A DNA stretch of 51,073 nucleotides, taken from contig JANXSC010000341.1 in the NCBI GenBank assembly GCA_025352845.1, positions 1-51,073 of the forward strand, in the 5' to 3' direction. The DNA is from Opitutaceae bacterium. GTDB lineage: Bacteria > Verrucomicrobiota > Verrucomicrobiia > Opitutales > Opitutaceae. The translations under genes and the position numbers were made by a program. The notes under the pieces were generated by a model. The model worked only from the letters and a program-made list of their open reading frames with translations, had not been told where the DNA came from and searched no databases. This document shows, piece after piece, positions 8,334 through 16,888 of this stretch; position 1 is the stretch's first letter, and every line of letters begins with the position of its first letter.

Positions 8334-8912
8334 ATGACCGCCGCCCTCCTCCTCCGCGCCCTCTTCTGGCTCTGGTTTCTCGGCGCGCTCGCCGCGGGCC
8401 ACTTTCTCCTGCTGCAACGCCTCCCGCCCGCCGCCATCCCGGCGGTGATCTTCGGCCTCGTCGCCGTGCTGCTGTCTGCACTGTTTCGCATCACCGCACT
8501 GCGCACTTGGATCATGACGCTCGATCTCCGCGCGCTCGTGCTCGTGCATCTCACGCGCTTCGTCGGGATTTATTTTCTCGTGCTCCACCAGCGCGGCGAA
8601 CTGCCCTACGCCTTCGCCGTTCCCGCCGGTATCGGCGACATCGCGGTCGCCGTCATGGCGCTGCCCGTGGCGTTCGCCCCGCTGGAGGCAGGCCCGCGCC
8701 GCCGCGTGATCGTGATTTGGAACACTGTCGGCCTCGTCGACATCCTCCTCGTAATCGCCAGCGCGGCGCGCATCAACCTCACCGCGCCCGGCGAACTCCG
8801 CGCGCTCACCCACCTTCCGCTCAGCCTGCTGCCGACGTTTCTCGTGCCGCTGATCATCGTGACGCACGTGATCCTCTACGTGCGCACCAAGCGCGGGCAG
8901 CCGCTATTTTGA
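8334..8912 (+). CDS. Small multi-pass membrane protein of unknown function
   Basis: A 192-residue hydrophobic protein with about six membrane segments (roughly 5-25, 33-52, 60-80, 95-115, 125-145, 160-182) and a basic end (RTKRGQPLF). I see no recognised motif. ATG 8334 (MTAALLLRALFWLWFLGAL) starts directly with the first membrane helix. An upstream in-frame ATG at 8205 would translate the palindromic repeat and is rejected. Its last 9 bp overlap the end of the convergent DUF1592-type gene. Confidence 0.65.
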   Translation: MTAALLLRALFWLWFLGALAAGHFLLLQRLPPAAIPAVIFGLVAVLLSALFRITALRTWIMTLDLRALVLVHLTRFVGIYFLVLHQRGELPYAFAVPAGIGDIAVAVMALPVAFAPLEAGPRRRVIVIWNTVGLVDILLVIASAARINLTAPGELRALTHLPLSLLPTFLVPLIIVTHVILYVRTKRGQPLF

Positions 8913-11447
8913 GCGGAAAATTTCGCTCGCGACCACCTGTTCGAGCAGATCGCGGAACCGATAGTCGCCCGCCTTCGCCGCCGCGAGAATCCGATCCACC
9001 GCCGGCCGGTCCAGCGCCTCGATCCGCCGGCCGCACGCGTAGGTGAGCAGCCGCTCCGTCAGCATCCGCGCAAATTGATCCTTCCGGCCGGCGAGGATTT
9101 TTTTCAACTCCGCGAGATCCGCGAACCGCTGCCCGCCCGGCAGCTCGCCCGCGGTGTCAATCGCCCCGCCCTTCTCGTAGCGCGTGCGCAGCGCGCCAAT
9201 CGGATCGAAGCTCTCCAGCGCGAAACCCAGCGGATCGATCTTCCGGTGGCACTCGTAGCACGCCGGATTGTCGCGGTGCTTGGCGAGAATCTCGCGCATC
9301 GACTTCGCCCCGCGGATATCCGGATCGATCGGCGGCACGTTGTCGGGTGGCGGCGCAGGCGGCGTGCCGAGGATATTTTCCAGCACCCACACGCCGCGCG
9401 TCACAGGTGAGGTCTCGATACCGTTGGCGCTCACGGTCAGCACGCTCCCCTGTCCGAGCAAACCGCCGCGCAACGGCGTGTTGAATTTGATTCGTTGAAA
9501 CTCGTGGCCGCTCTCGCCCGGCACGGCGCTTTCCATCCCGTAGAGCCGCGCGAGCGGGCGATTGGCGAACGTGTAGTCCGCATCGAGAAAGCGCGCGATG
9601 CACTCGTTGCGGTCGATGAGATCACGCGTGAAGAGCTGCGTCTCGCGCTTCATCGCGGGTTGGAGATTCTGCGCGTAGTAGCGCGTGAACGTGCTGCGCT
9701 CCGGCGCCATGTCGCCGAGGCTCCGCAGATTCAGCCATGCATCGAGGAACCCCGTGATAAATGCTTCCGCGCGCGGGCTCGCCAGCAAGCGCCTCACCTG
9801 CGCGCGAAGCACCTCGGGCTTCGCTAGCTCGCCGCTGTCCGCGAGCCGGCGCAGTTCGGCGTCGGGTGTCGTGGACCAGAAAAAAAACGATAGCCGCGCC
9901 GCCAGCGCGTGCGGCGAGAGAGCGCGGTCGTTCGTCGGCGCGCCCTCGGGCTCGACGAGGTAGAGAAAAGCCGGCGAGCACAGCGCCGCCTTGAGTCCAT
10001 CCTTCAGCGCGTCGAACGCGCTCTTCCCCTGCTGCCGCCGGCCCTCGACCACCTGCATCAGCCGCTCCACTTCGTCGGCGCGCGCGGGACGCCGATAGGC
10101 ACGCGTGGCAAAATTTTCTAGAATCCCCCGCGTGCGCTCCGGCGCAAAGGGCTCCCCACCGAGCACCGTCTTCGCACCGGCCATCGGCCACGCGTCGAAG
10201 AACGGCCCGTGGATTTCCACCTCGTGAATCCGGATTTGCGGGATCTGGCCGTGCTGCAAAACGGCGAAGCGATGGGCAACGATGCCCGTCGCGCCGCGGA
10301 TCTCCGCCGGAAACAGTTTGTTGTATGTCCGCATCACCCGGGCATACGCGTTGCGCACGCTCAGCATCCCGTTGGGAAACGTGAAGCGCGGTGCGAACCC
10401 CTGGTCCAGCCACACGCGAAACGTGTGCCACTCCGGTTCGTCGTCCTTCAAAATCGCCTCGCCGAGCTGCGGCTCGATCGGCTGCGGCAGGTGCAATGCG
10501 CCCGCCTTCGCGTTGCCCGCCACCACGCCGAGGCGCAACGGCATCGAAAGATCCGTGCCAAAGAAACTGGGATCGTAGGGATTCCGGCGAAACTTCGCCT
10601 CGGCCTTCACGCGCACCTCGTAGAAACCGTCGGACGGCACGCCTTGCGTGAAGTTCAGCAATGGCCCGTAGGCCCCCTCGTGCTTGTCGGACAGCGTCGT
10701 TTCATAGAGGGCTAGGAAACGAAATCCGTTGGCCTCGCGATGCTGGCGCAGCTCGGGCTGCTGGCGAAAATCATCTGTGAACCGCCACGTTTGCTCGCGC
10801 GGGCGCTCCGTCTGCGCGAACGCTTTCTCGACGACCTGATCCGCCGCGTCGAGGTATTGCGCGAGCAGGTAGCCGGAGGTGCGCAACGTGTCGCCAAGGT
10901 TGTCCATGTGCAGCGCGGTCTGATCGCGCGGAAACCTCGTGGTCGGATCGAACATCAGCAGGTTGATCCCAAAAAGATCGCCGACGGTGTTGAGGTATTC
11001 GCGGCGGTTCAGCCGGCGGAGCACCGTCTGCCCGCCCGTGCTCGCCAGCCGCGCCTGTCCCTCGGCCACGAGCTGCGTAAGCCTGGCCACGACCTCGCGC
11101 ACGTCGCGGACATCGGGCTGCTTCTCCTTCGCCGGCGGCATCTCGCCAAGGTTCAGCTGATCGATGATGTCCTGCAGCTCGATCAGGGTGCCGGGTTTCT
11201 CGACGGACGCGGGCAACGTGTCGAAGCGCCGGTCGGCTTTTTGTTTCTCCGGGCCGTGGCACTTCACGCAGTAGGCCGTGAAAAATTCGCGCGCGGGATG
11301 GGGCGGCAGCTCGGCGGCGGACACGCCCGGCGCGAACAACGACACGAGGAACGCGAGCCAAGGCAAAGACGCCCGGTTGTAGAACCGGCCGTTGGCCGGT
11401 TGAGCCCGGCCAGCGGCCGGGCCTACATCACAAAAGATCCCCCGCAT
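8904..11447 (-). CDS. DUF1592-type multi-domain secreted cytochrome (DUF1587/1592/1588/1585)
   Basis: A large exported c-type cytochrome of the planctomycete-verrucomicrobial family. Domain order, read from motifs, is an N-terminal haem domain (CVKCH about residue 60, then LNLGEMPPAKEKQPD), DUF1587 (LRRLNRREYLNTVGDLFG), a carbohydrate-binding-like middle part, DUF1595/DUF1592, DUF1588 with a second haem motif CYECH followed by RKIDPLGFALESFDP, and a C-terminal DUF1585 (LTYACGRRIEAL). Its molecular role is unknown. The start is odd: the frame opens at GTG 11459 or ATG 11447 and reads through the 48-bp repeat at 11379-11426 before reaching an apparent signal peptide (PWLAFLVSLFAPGVSA). A TTG at 11366 would start just at the signal peptide. 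The GTG would overlap the stop of the upstream DUF1552 gene by 4 bp, implying an operon. Confidence 0.88.
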   Translation of the reverse strand: MRGIFCDVGPAAGRAQPANGRFYNRASLPWLAFLVSLFAPGVSAAELPPHPAREFFTAYCVKCHGPEKQKADRRFDTLPASVEKPGTLIELQDIIDQLNLGEMPPAKEKQPDVRDVREVVARLTQLVAEGQARLASTGGQTVLRRLNRREYLNTVGDLFGINLLMFDPTTRFPRDQTALHMDNLGDTLRTSGYLLAQYLDAADQVVEKAFAQTERPREQTWRFTDDFRQQPELRQHREANGFRFLALYETTLSDKHEGAYGPLLNFTQGVPSDGFYEVRVKAEAKFRRNPYDPSFFGTDLSMPLRLGVVAGNAKAGALHLPQPIEPQLGEAILKDDEPEWHTFRVWLDQGFAPRFTFPNGMLSVRNAYARVMRTYNKLFPAEIRGATGIVAHRFAVLQHGQIPQIRIHEVEIHGPFFDAWPMAGAKTVLGGEPFAPERTRGILENFATRAYRRPARADEVERLMQVVEGRRQQGKSAFDALKDGLKAALCSPAFLYLVEPEGAPTNDRALSPHALAARLSFFFWSTTPDAELRRLADSGELAKPEVLRAQVRRLLASPRAEAFITGFLDAWLNLRSLGDMAPERSTFTRYYAQNLQPAMKRETQLFTRDLIDRNECIARFLDADYTFANRPLARLYGMESAVPGESGHEFQRIKFNTPLRGGLLGQGSVLTVSANGIETSPVTRGVWVLENILGTPPAPPPDNVPPIDPDIRGAKSMREILAKHRDNPACYECHRKIDPLGFALESFDPIGALRTRYEKGGAIDTAGELPGGQRFADLAELKKILAGRKDQFARMLTERLLTYACGRRIEALDRPAVDRILAAAKAGDYRFRDLLEQVVASEIFRSK
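11379..11426 (-). repeat. Dispersed 48-bp core of element B inside a 5' coding end
   Basis: 47 of 48 bases match the reverse complement of 183-230. It lies between the ATG at 11447 and the signal-peptide codons of the DUF1592-type gene and keeps the frame open (48 bp is 16 codons), adding a repeat-encoded peptide GRAQPANGRFYN. Confidence 0.85.
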
Positions 11448-11455
11448 GGCCACGC

Positions 11456-12769
11456 TCACGCCAGCTCCAACCCGCGCAGCGTGCCGGTGCTGAGCCCAAA
11501 GCGGCTGCTCTCCACGCCGAAACGCTGGAGCATGCTGAGGTAGAGATTGCAGAGCGGCACACGAGCGGCGCCCTTGGCGGGATACGCGCGGTGCTCGCCG
11601 TGTTTGTAGCCGCCGCCGGCGAAAATCATGGGAAGATTCGTGTTGGTGTGGGCATTGGCGTTGCCCATGCCGCTGCCGAAAAGCACCATCGTGTGGTCGA
11701 GCAGTTTTCCGTCGCCGTCTTCGATCGACTTCAGCTTGGCGATGAAACGTGCGAACTGCTCCATCTGGTATTTCTCCAGTTTCAGGAGTCCGTCGATGTT
11801 CTCCTGCACCTGGCCGTGATGCGAGAGGGCGTGATATTCCTTGCGCAGGCCCAGAGCCGAGGCCTCAAAGCCGCCTGCTATCTCCAGCGTGGCGATGCGC
11901 GTCGAGTCGGTCTGGATCGCGAGCGCGATCAGATCGTAGAGCACGGGCAGATCGGAAACGAAGCCGGTGTTCGGCGGCTCGGGCATGCCGGGCTTGGGCT
12001 TCGGCACATCGGCCCAGCGCCGGCCCAGCTCCATTTGTTTTTCCACGTCGCGCACCGAGGTGAAATATTCGTCGAGTTTTTCCTGGTCGCGCTTGCCGAG
12101 GCGGCGGTTGAGCGATTTGGCGTCGCCGTTCACCGCATCGAGAATCGAGCCCTGCAACGCAAACCGATCCGCAGAGCGCGCGCGGTCGTCATCGCTGTCG
12201 GTGATAAAAAGTTTTTGGAACAGCTCCCTCGGCCCCGGAATCGGCGGCACGCGCGTGCCGCTGCGGTTCCAGCTCATCATGCAACCGCCGTGCAGCCCAT
12301 CCTCCGAACCGATCGTGAGCGCGGGAAACCGGGTCGCACCACCGATGGTCTCTGCGGCGCGCTGGTCGAGCGTGAGGTTGCCCTCGGGCATGCCCTTCGC
12401 GTCCACCTGCTGGACGCCGCTCAGGTAGGCGTGAATCGCGAAGTGCCCGCCCTTGATCCCGTGATCGAGGCCGGAGAAGAGCGTGAAATCGTTTCGGTGC
12501 GGTGCCAGCGGCTGCAGGAGCGACGGCAAATCGTAGCCACGGCCGGTGTGTTTCGGGAAAAATTCCGGCTGATAAAACCCAAGCATGTTGCCGACGCAGA
12601 CCATGCGGGTCGGACGCTTCGCGCCGATGGCCGCGCCCGCCTTACCCGCGACACCCAGACCCGCGCCGAGCACGCGCGTCGACAACGACTCGAGCAACGG
12701 CAACGCCATCGACACCCCGGCGGCACGCAGGAAAAAGCGGCGGTTCACGACGTGGGGGGAGGTTGGCAT
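11456..12769 (-). CDS. DUF1552 family Tat-exported protein
   Basis: A 437-residue protein of the DUF1552 family, usually found beside DUF1592 cytochromes; its biochemical role is not established. A twin-arginine signal is visible at the start (NRRFFLRAAG, Arg10-Arg11, then a hydrophobic stretch ALPLLESLS), predicting folded export to the periplasm. The family landmarks FFPKHTGRGYDLP, LFSGLDHGIKGGH and, near the end, MVLFGSGMGNANAHTN are present. The fold is believed to belong to the alkaline-phosphatase/sulfatase superfamily, but I do not see the sulfatase CxPxR. Its stop overlaps the possible GTG start of the cytochrome gene, so the pair is likely translationally coupled and acts together. 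Confidence 0.9.
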   Translation of the reverse strand: MPTSPHVVNRRFFLRAAGVSMALPLLESLSTRVLGAGLGVAGKAGAAIGAKRPTRMVCVGNMLGFYQPEFFPKHTGRGYDLPSLLQPLAPHRNDFTLFSGLDHGIKGGHFAIHAYLSGVQQVDAKGMPEGNLTLDQRAAETIGGATRFPALTIGSEDGLHGGCMMSWNRSGTRVPPIPGPRELFQKLFITDSDDDRARSADRFALQGSILDAVNGDAKSLNRRLGKRDQEKLDEYFTSVRDVEKQMELGRRWADVPKPKPGMPEPPNTGFVSDLPVLYDLIALAIQTDSTRIATLEIAGGFEASALGLRKEYHALSHHGQVQENIDGLLKLEKYQMEQFARFIAKLKSIEDGDGKLLDHTMVLFGSGMGNANAHTNTNLPMIFAGGGYKHGEHRAYPAKGAARVPLCNLYLSMLQRFGVESSRFGLSTGTLRGLELA

Positions 12770-12844
12770 GGTGGGATGGTCGCGAGACGTTGCGGAGCGG
12801 ACAGGGTTTCTTTTTTTTCGAGGCCGGAAGAGCGGAGGACCGAT

Positions 12845-12976
12845 TCAGCCGAGCCGCGCGATCAGATCGCGCAGGGTATCGGGTCCGCCGACGTTGCCCC
12901 GAAACACCACGTGGGCCAAGCACGGAAACCGGGTCGCGAGTCCGAGGGTGCAAATCAGCTTTGAGGTTTCTGGCAT
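12845..12976 (-). CDS. Small ORF, possible remnant of a longer gene
   Basis: A 43-codon frame (MPETSKLICTLG..., ending TLRDLIARLG and TGA) lies between the DUF1552 gene and the spermidine-synthase-like gene. Its third codon positions are strongly GC-rich like neighbouring genes, and the end looks like a natural protein C-terminus. Its first codons lie inside a palindromic repeat, so the frame may be the 3' remnant of a gene cut by the repeat, or a genuine tiny gene. I do not recognise the family. Confidence 0.25.
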   Translation of the reverse strand: MPETSKLICTLGLATRFPCLAHVVFRGNVGGPDTLRDLIARLG

Positions 12977-13037
12977 CCTCGCGGAGCGAGGCTTGATCGT
13001 AGCTCTGTCGCTCCGCGACTGCTCAAACCCTGATTTG
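12951..13037. repeat. Imperfect palindromic element
   Basis: Outer arms CAAATCAG (12951-12958) and CTGATTTG (13030-13037) enclose a perfect 11-bp inner pair (12979-12989 TCGCGGAGCGA with 13008-13018). It sits just downstream of the stop of the spermidine-synthase-like gene and could act as its 3' hairpin. No T-run is present. Confidence 0.6.
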
Positions 13038-13061
13038 CGCCCCGGCCTGAGCCGCCGCGCC

Positions 13062-15362
13062 CTACTGCAGCACCCGGAACATGCTCGTGTAGTCGTCCGT
13101 CCAGAGCGGGATGTTGTTGCGGGCGGCGGTCGGACTCGCGGCGCTGCGCACGGGATGGCGCGCCATGAACTCCTGATTCTTGCTGAGGATCATCCACGTC
13201 GAGGCGTAGAACCACCACGCGCCCTCCTCGTCGTCGTCGCTGCCGTCCTCGCTCTCGATTTGGTAAGCGGGGAAGCCGAAGGCGCGCGCGGCGTTTTCCA
13301 CCACGGGGCGCAAGTCGAGGTAGCGGTTGGAAATATTTATGAGGATAACGCCGTCGGGTTTCAGGTGGCGCTCGTAAATCTCGAAGGCCTCCTTCGTGAG
13401 CAGATGCACGGGCACGGCATCGCTGCTGAACGCGTCCATGATCAGGAAGTCGAGATTCTGCGGTGCCTCGCGCTCCATCGAGAGGCGGCCGTCGCCCATC
13501 ACGATGTCGATCTTCGCTTCGCTGGTCGCGAGGTAGCTGAAGGGTTTTTCCGCGACGCGCTTCACCTCGGGATCGATTTCGTAGATGCGGAGGTAGTCGC
13601 CGGGTTTACCGTAAGCGGCGATGGTGCCGACGCCGAGGCCGAGGAGACCGATGCGTTGGTTTTGCTGCCGCGGGAAATTGCGCAGCGCCAGGCTCAGCCC
13701 GCTGCGCGGCCCGAAATACGAGGTGATCATCCGCGCGCGGCCGGGGTCGGCAAACTGGATGCCGTGGGTGATCCGGCCGTGCTGCAAGAGATAGTAGTGC
13801 GAGTTGGGGTCTTCCTTGCTGTATTCCTGCACGGAGAGCACGCCGTAGAAATTGCGCACGCTCACCAGATTGCCGCTTGAGGTGTCGTGGATGTGCATGC
13901 CGAGCACGACGCCGAGCCCGGCCAAGCCTGCCCCGAGCAAGACGCAAGTGACGCGGTGCCAGTCGGCGGGCTGCGCGCTGCGGCGTCGGAGAAAAATGAG
14001 ACCCGCCACCACGAGGCCGGCGAGCAGCCACCACGGCCAGTGTCCGCCGACGAACAGGGCCGCGTTCCAATAGCGGTCCGCCACATCATGCGTCATGACG
14101 CCGTGGCGCAGCGCCCAGGCGACGCCGCGATCGAGGGCCTTGTCCGCGCCGTAGAGGCCGGCGAGCGTGAGCAGCGCGCCGAGGATTTGCCAGCGGCGCG
14201 CGCTGAGCGCGTCCTTCCCGCGCCACGTAATCACGAGCAGGAGCACCACGAGCAGCGCGAGGCTGAGGTGGAACTCATAGAAATTGTTGAACACCGCCGG
14301 CGCGACGAGCGCGACGAACAGCCCGCCCACCGCGCCGCCCGCCGCGATCATCAGGTAGAACGACGTGAGGTGCCGCGGGTCCGGCTTCAGCCGGTAGAGT
14401 TCGCCATGGCAAACCATGCAGCCGACGAAGAGCGTCGCCGAATAGATCACCACCTGCCGCACGATCGGCATATCGGTGCCCTCGAAGAGGGCGTAGCACA
14501 CCGCCACCATCGCGCCGATGAGAAGCAGCGTAAACCAGAAGCGGGAATACCAGCGCGGGCTGTCGAAACTGATGATGAACGTAAGCAGATACAGCGCGAG
14601 CGGCAGCACCCAGAGAAACGGGATGACCGCCACGTCCTGGCACATCTTGTTCGTCACCGCGAGGAGCAGCACCGAGGCGCACGCCGGCAGGCCGAGCCAG
14701 AAGAGGCGTTGCAATGCCGTCGGACGCGCGGACGCCGCGTCCGCCAAGTCAGTCGCCGTCGGCGCGGGCGTTTCCACTTCGGGCTGCCGCCACACGCGCC
14801 ACGCGCAAAATCCCGCGCACAGCGCATAGACGACAAGTCCCCACGACCAGAAGCGCGCCTGCTGTAAGCGCGTGAAATTCGTCTCGAAATAAAACGGGTA
14901 GCTAATCAGCGCGAGCAGCGAGCCGACATTCGACAGCGCATAGAGCCGGTAGGGCGAGACGCCGGGTGCGGTCCGGCGAAACCATTCCTGCATCAGCGGA
15001 CCCGTCGCGGAGAGCACGAGATACGGCAACCCGAGGCTCACCGTGAGCAGCGCCAGAATCTGCCACGCGGGATTACCGTCAGCCGTGGGCTTCCACGCAT
15101 CGCTCGGCGTGATCGGCAGCGAGGCGAGCGCCGCGATCAGCAACACGAAATGCACGAGCGCCTGCGTGCGCGGTTTCAGGTTCCGGCTGACGGTGTGCGC
15201 ATACGCGTAGCCACCGAGCAGCAGCATCTGAAAAAAAAGCATGCACGTCGTCCACACGCCCGGCCCGCCGCCGAACCACGGCAAAATGTATTTGCCGACG
15301 AGCGGCTGGACCTGAAACAGGAGAAAGGCTCCGGTGAAAATCGTGAGGGCAAAAGCGATCAT
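13062..15362 (-). CDS. Membrane-fused spermidine synthase-like protein
   Basis: A 766-residue fusion. The N-terminal part (about 1-450) is a polytopic membrane domain with about ten or more helices, starting MIAFALTIFTGAFLLFQVQPLVG, a signature of the fused MFS/spermidine-synthase group. The C-terminal part (about 500-750) is a Rossmann aminopropyl- or methyltransferase-like domain with a nucleotide-binding glycine loop (GLGVGTIAAYG, near 574), an acidic strand end (YEIDPEVKRVA) and MDAFSSDAVPVHLLTKEAF near 645. True spermidine synthases transfer aminopropyl groups from decarboxylated SAM. In these long membrane forms the substrate is unknown, and polyamine synthesis should not be assumed. 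It is followed by a palindromic element and stands alone on this strand. Confidence 0.85.
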   Translation of the reverse strand: MIAFALTIFTGAFLLFQVQPLVGKYILPWFGGGPGVWTTCMLFFQMLLLGGYAYAHTVSRNLKPRTQALVHFVLLIAALASLPITPSDAWKPTADGNPAWQILALLTVSLGLPYLVLSATGPLMQEWFRRTAPGVSPYRLYALSNVGSLLALISYPFYFETNFTRLQQARFWSWGLVVYALCAGFCAWRVWRQPEVETPAPTATDLADAASARPTALQRLFWLGLPACASVLLLAVTNKMCQDVAVIPFLWVLPLALYLLTFIISFDSPRWYSRFWFTLLLIGAMVAVCYALFEGTDMPIVRQVVIYSATLFVGCMVCHGELYRLKPDPRHLTSFYLMIAAGGAVGGLFVALVAPAVFNNFYEFHLSLALLVVLLLVITWRGKDALSARRWQILGALLTLAGLYGADKALDRGVAWALRHGVMTHDVADRYWNAALFVGGHWPWWLLAGLVVAGLIFLRRRSAQPADWHRVTCVLLGAGLAGLGVVLGMHIHDTSSGNLVSVRNFYGVLSVQEYSKEDPNSHYYLLQHGRITHGIQFADPGRARMITSYFGPRSGLSLALRNFPRQQNQRIGLLGLGVGTIAAYGKPGDYLRIYEIDPEVKRVAEKPFSYLATSEAKIDIVMGDGRLSMEREAPQNLDFLIMDAFSSDAVPVHLLTKEAFEIYERHLKPDGVILINISNRYLDLRPVVENAARAFGFPAYQIESEDGSDDDEEGAWWFYASTWMILSKNQEFMARHPVRSAASPTAARNNIPLWTDDYTSMFRVLQ

Positions 15363-15498
15363 GAAAGGGGATGGTCAACATGCGCGGTGGTGCTCGCCAC
15401 TTGAAGCACAAAGGCGTCGGTGCCTACGCCGGCGAGCCGACTTTGAAAAACGACTTTGGCAACCGCCCCGCAGCACAATCATGTTGGATTCGGTTCGT

Positions 15499-15534
15499 CG
15501 GGTGCCTACGCGGAAGCACGTAGGCTCGCACCCG
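15499..15534. repeat. Small hairpin in the 15363-15578 intergenic region
   Basis: GCCTACG (15504-15510) pairs with CGTAGGC (15519-15525), and flanking CGGGT/ACCCG extends the stem across a 4-nt bulge. The sequence GGTGCCTACGC also occurs at 15419-15429, so the 216-bp gap between the divergent genes seems filled with REP-like pieces. I see no gene in it. Confidence 0.45.
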
Positions 15535-15578
15535 GATGCAGATTGCAGTTTGGAAACGCCCGCCCCCAGCTCCCATCC

Positions 15579-16487
15579 ATGCGCCTCCTGCCTGTCCTGC
15601 TGCTCACGTTCAACGCACTCGCCTTACCTGTCACGGCCAAGCCCCTTATTGGCGGCCCCAAGACGATCGCGGTCGACGCCAGCGGCACCGTGTCTGAAAC
15701 CGTAGCCTCCCCCATGATGGGCCAGGGCAGCTACGCCAAGGGTGCAACGAAAGTCGCTGTGCCGCTGATCGCCGTGGCGTTTGAAACCTCGGCGCAAGCC
15801 CGCATCAGCAGCGCCAGCCGGGAAACCACCACCACCAAGAACCTGGATCTGCGGCTGGCCGTGGACGACGCCGTGCTCAAGGGTATCGCCGCCGAGCTCC
15901 AGGCCATCGTCGAAAAAGATCTCGCCGCACAGGGTTTCGATATCCTGCCCAAGGAATCGATCGACACGGAGGCCCGCTGGCTCGGGATCGCAAAGGACGG
16001 CAAGGTGGGCGAGGACGTGAAGGACAACTTCATGTCGGGTTTCATGGGTAACGGCAGCATGAACCGTTGGTTCACGGCGGGCGATCGCCCGCTTTTCGGG
16101 ACTGGCGCGACCGGCGCACTCAGCGAGCTTTCTCCCCTGATCCGCACGGCGCGCGAACGCAAAATCTCCCTGCTCTTTTACCGATTTAAGGTGCAGTTCA
16201 CCGATCTCGAGGGGAAGAACGCCCTCGTGTTCACGTATGTGAAGGGGAAAAATGTCCTCCGCATGGTGAGCGCCGATGTCGCCGTGTTCACGCCCGAGCA
16301 CACGCTCGGCGGGATGATCAAGCTCACCGCCAATCTCACCGCGGGATCGGATTTTGTGCAGGAGCTGCAGGGCACGCCGGGACGTTACAAGGTCATCGCC
16401 GATCCGGCGAGGTTCAAGGCCGACAGCCTACTCCTGATTCAAGTGACATCCAAACAGTTTGCCCAGGCTCTCCGCAAAGCGCAGTAA
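15579..16487 (+). CDS. Exported protein of unknown function
   Basis: A 302-residue protein with a clear signal peptide (MRLLPVLLLTFNALALPVTA) and no membrane segment afterwards, so probably periplasmic. The mature part is a mixed alpha/beta domain. It contains a conserved-looking region LDLRLAVDDAVLKGIAAELQ, a GxxMNRWFTAG loop and a C-terminal strand-rich part (ISLLFYRFKVQFTDLEGKNALVF). I do not recognise the family. The in-frame ATG at 15456 would place repeat-derived residues before the signal peptide, so ATG 15579 is preferred. A good terminator follows, so it appears to be a single-gene unit. Confidence 0.7.
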   Translation: MRLLPVLLLTFNALALPVTAKPLIGGPKTIAVDASGTVSETVASPMMGQGSYAKGATKVAVPLIAVAFETSAQARISSASRETTTTKNLDLRLAVDDAVLKGIAAELQAIVEKDLAAQGFDILPKESIDTEARWLGIAKDGKVGEDVKDNFMSGFMGNGSMNRWFTAGDRPLFGTGATGALSELSPLIRTARERKISLLFYRFKVQFTDLEGKNALVFTYVKGKNVLRMVSADVAVFTPEHTLGGMIKLTANLTAGSDFVQELQGTPGRYKVIADPARFKADSLLLIQVTSKQFAQALRKAQ

Positions 16488-16495
16488 GCCTCTCC

Positions 16496-16520
16496 GCCGC
16501 GCCGTCACTTGCGGCTTTTT
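16496..16520 (+). terminator. Intrinsic terminator of the exported-protein gene
   Basis: GCCGC (16496-16500) and GCGGC (16511-16515) form a short GC stem with a 10-nt loop, followed by five T residues. It begins 9 bp after the stop codon. Confidence 0.6.
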
Positions 16521-16660
16521 CCAACTCGATTGATTTACTGGCGGCCCAACCGCGTGCGCCGCACATCGTGCGCTGTGGTGCTGTCCTATTCCCCGCGCGG
16601 CGACTTGAACGCACCGCTTGCGCGCCACGACCGCGCTTCATAATCAAAGAAAGTCAGCGG

Positions 16661-16876
16661 GTGAGCGGAGCCGAAAATAAAAACGCGCAATCGCTTCCCA
16701 TCTGGCCGCATATCGGCGCGCACCTGCTGCTGTTTCTCGGCGCCGCGACCCTCGGCATGACGCCCAAGCCGCATCTCAGCGAGATGGCGGGCATGATGCA
16801 TATGTTTCTGCCCATCGCCATCGCCGGCATCATCGCGCTCGGCTGCCTCGCGCGTTTTCTGGCGCGGTGGATCTAG
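16661..16876 (+). CDS. Small two-helix membrane protein
   Basis: A 71-residue protein if the GTG at 16661 is used (VSGAENKNAQSLPIWPHIG). An AAAGAAAG stretch upstream is a weak ribosome-binding candidate. Two hydrophobic segments (about 15-30 and 43-66) are separated by a Met- and Lys-containing loop (KPHLSEMAGMMHM). A longer form from ATG 16568 is possible, but its extra N-terminus is basic and looks non-coding. No family was recognised. It converges on the sulfatase gene, 12 bp away. Confidence 0.5.
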   Translation: MSGAENKNAQSLPIWPHIGAHLLLFLGAATLGMTPKPHLSEMAGMMHMFLPIAIAGIIALGCLARFLARWI

Positions 16877-16888
16877 ACCGGAAGCACC

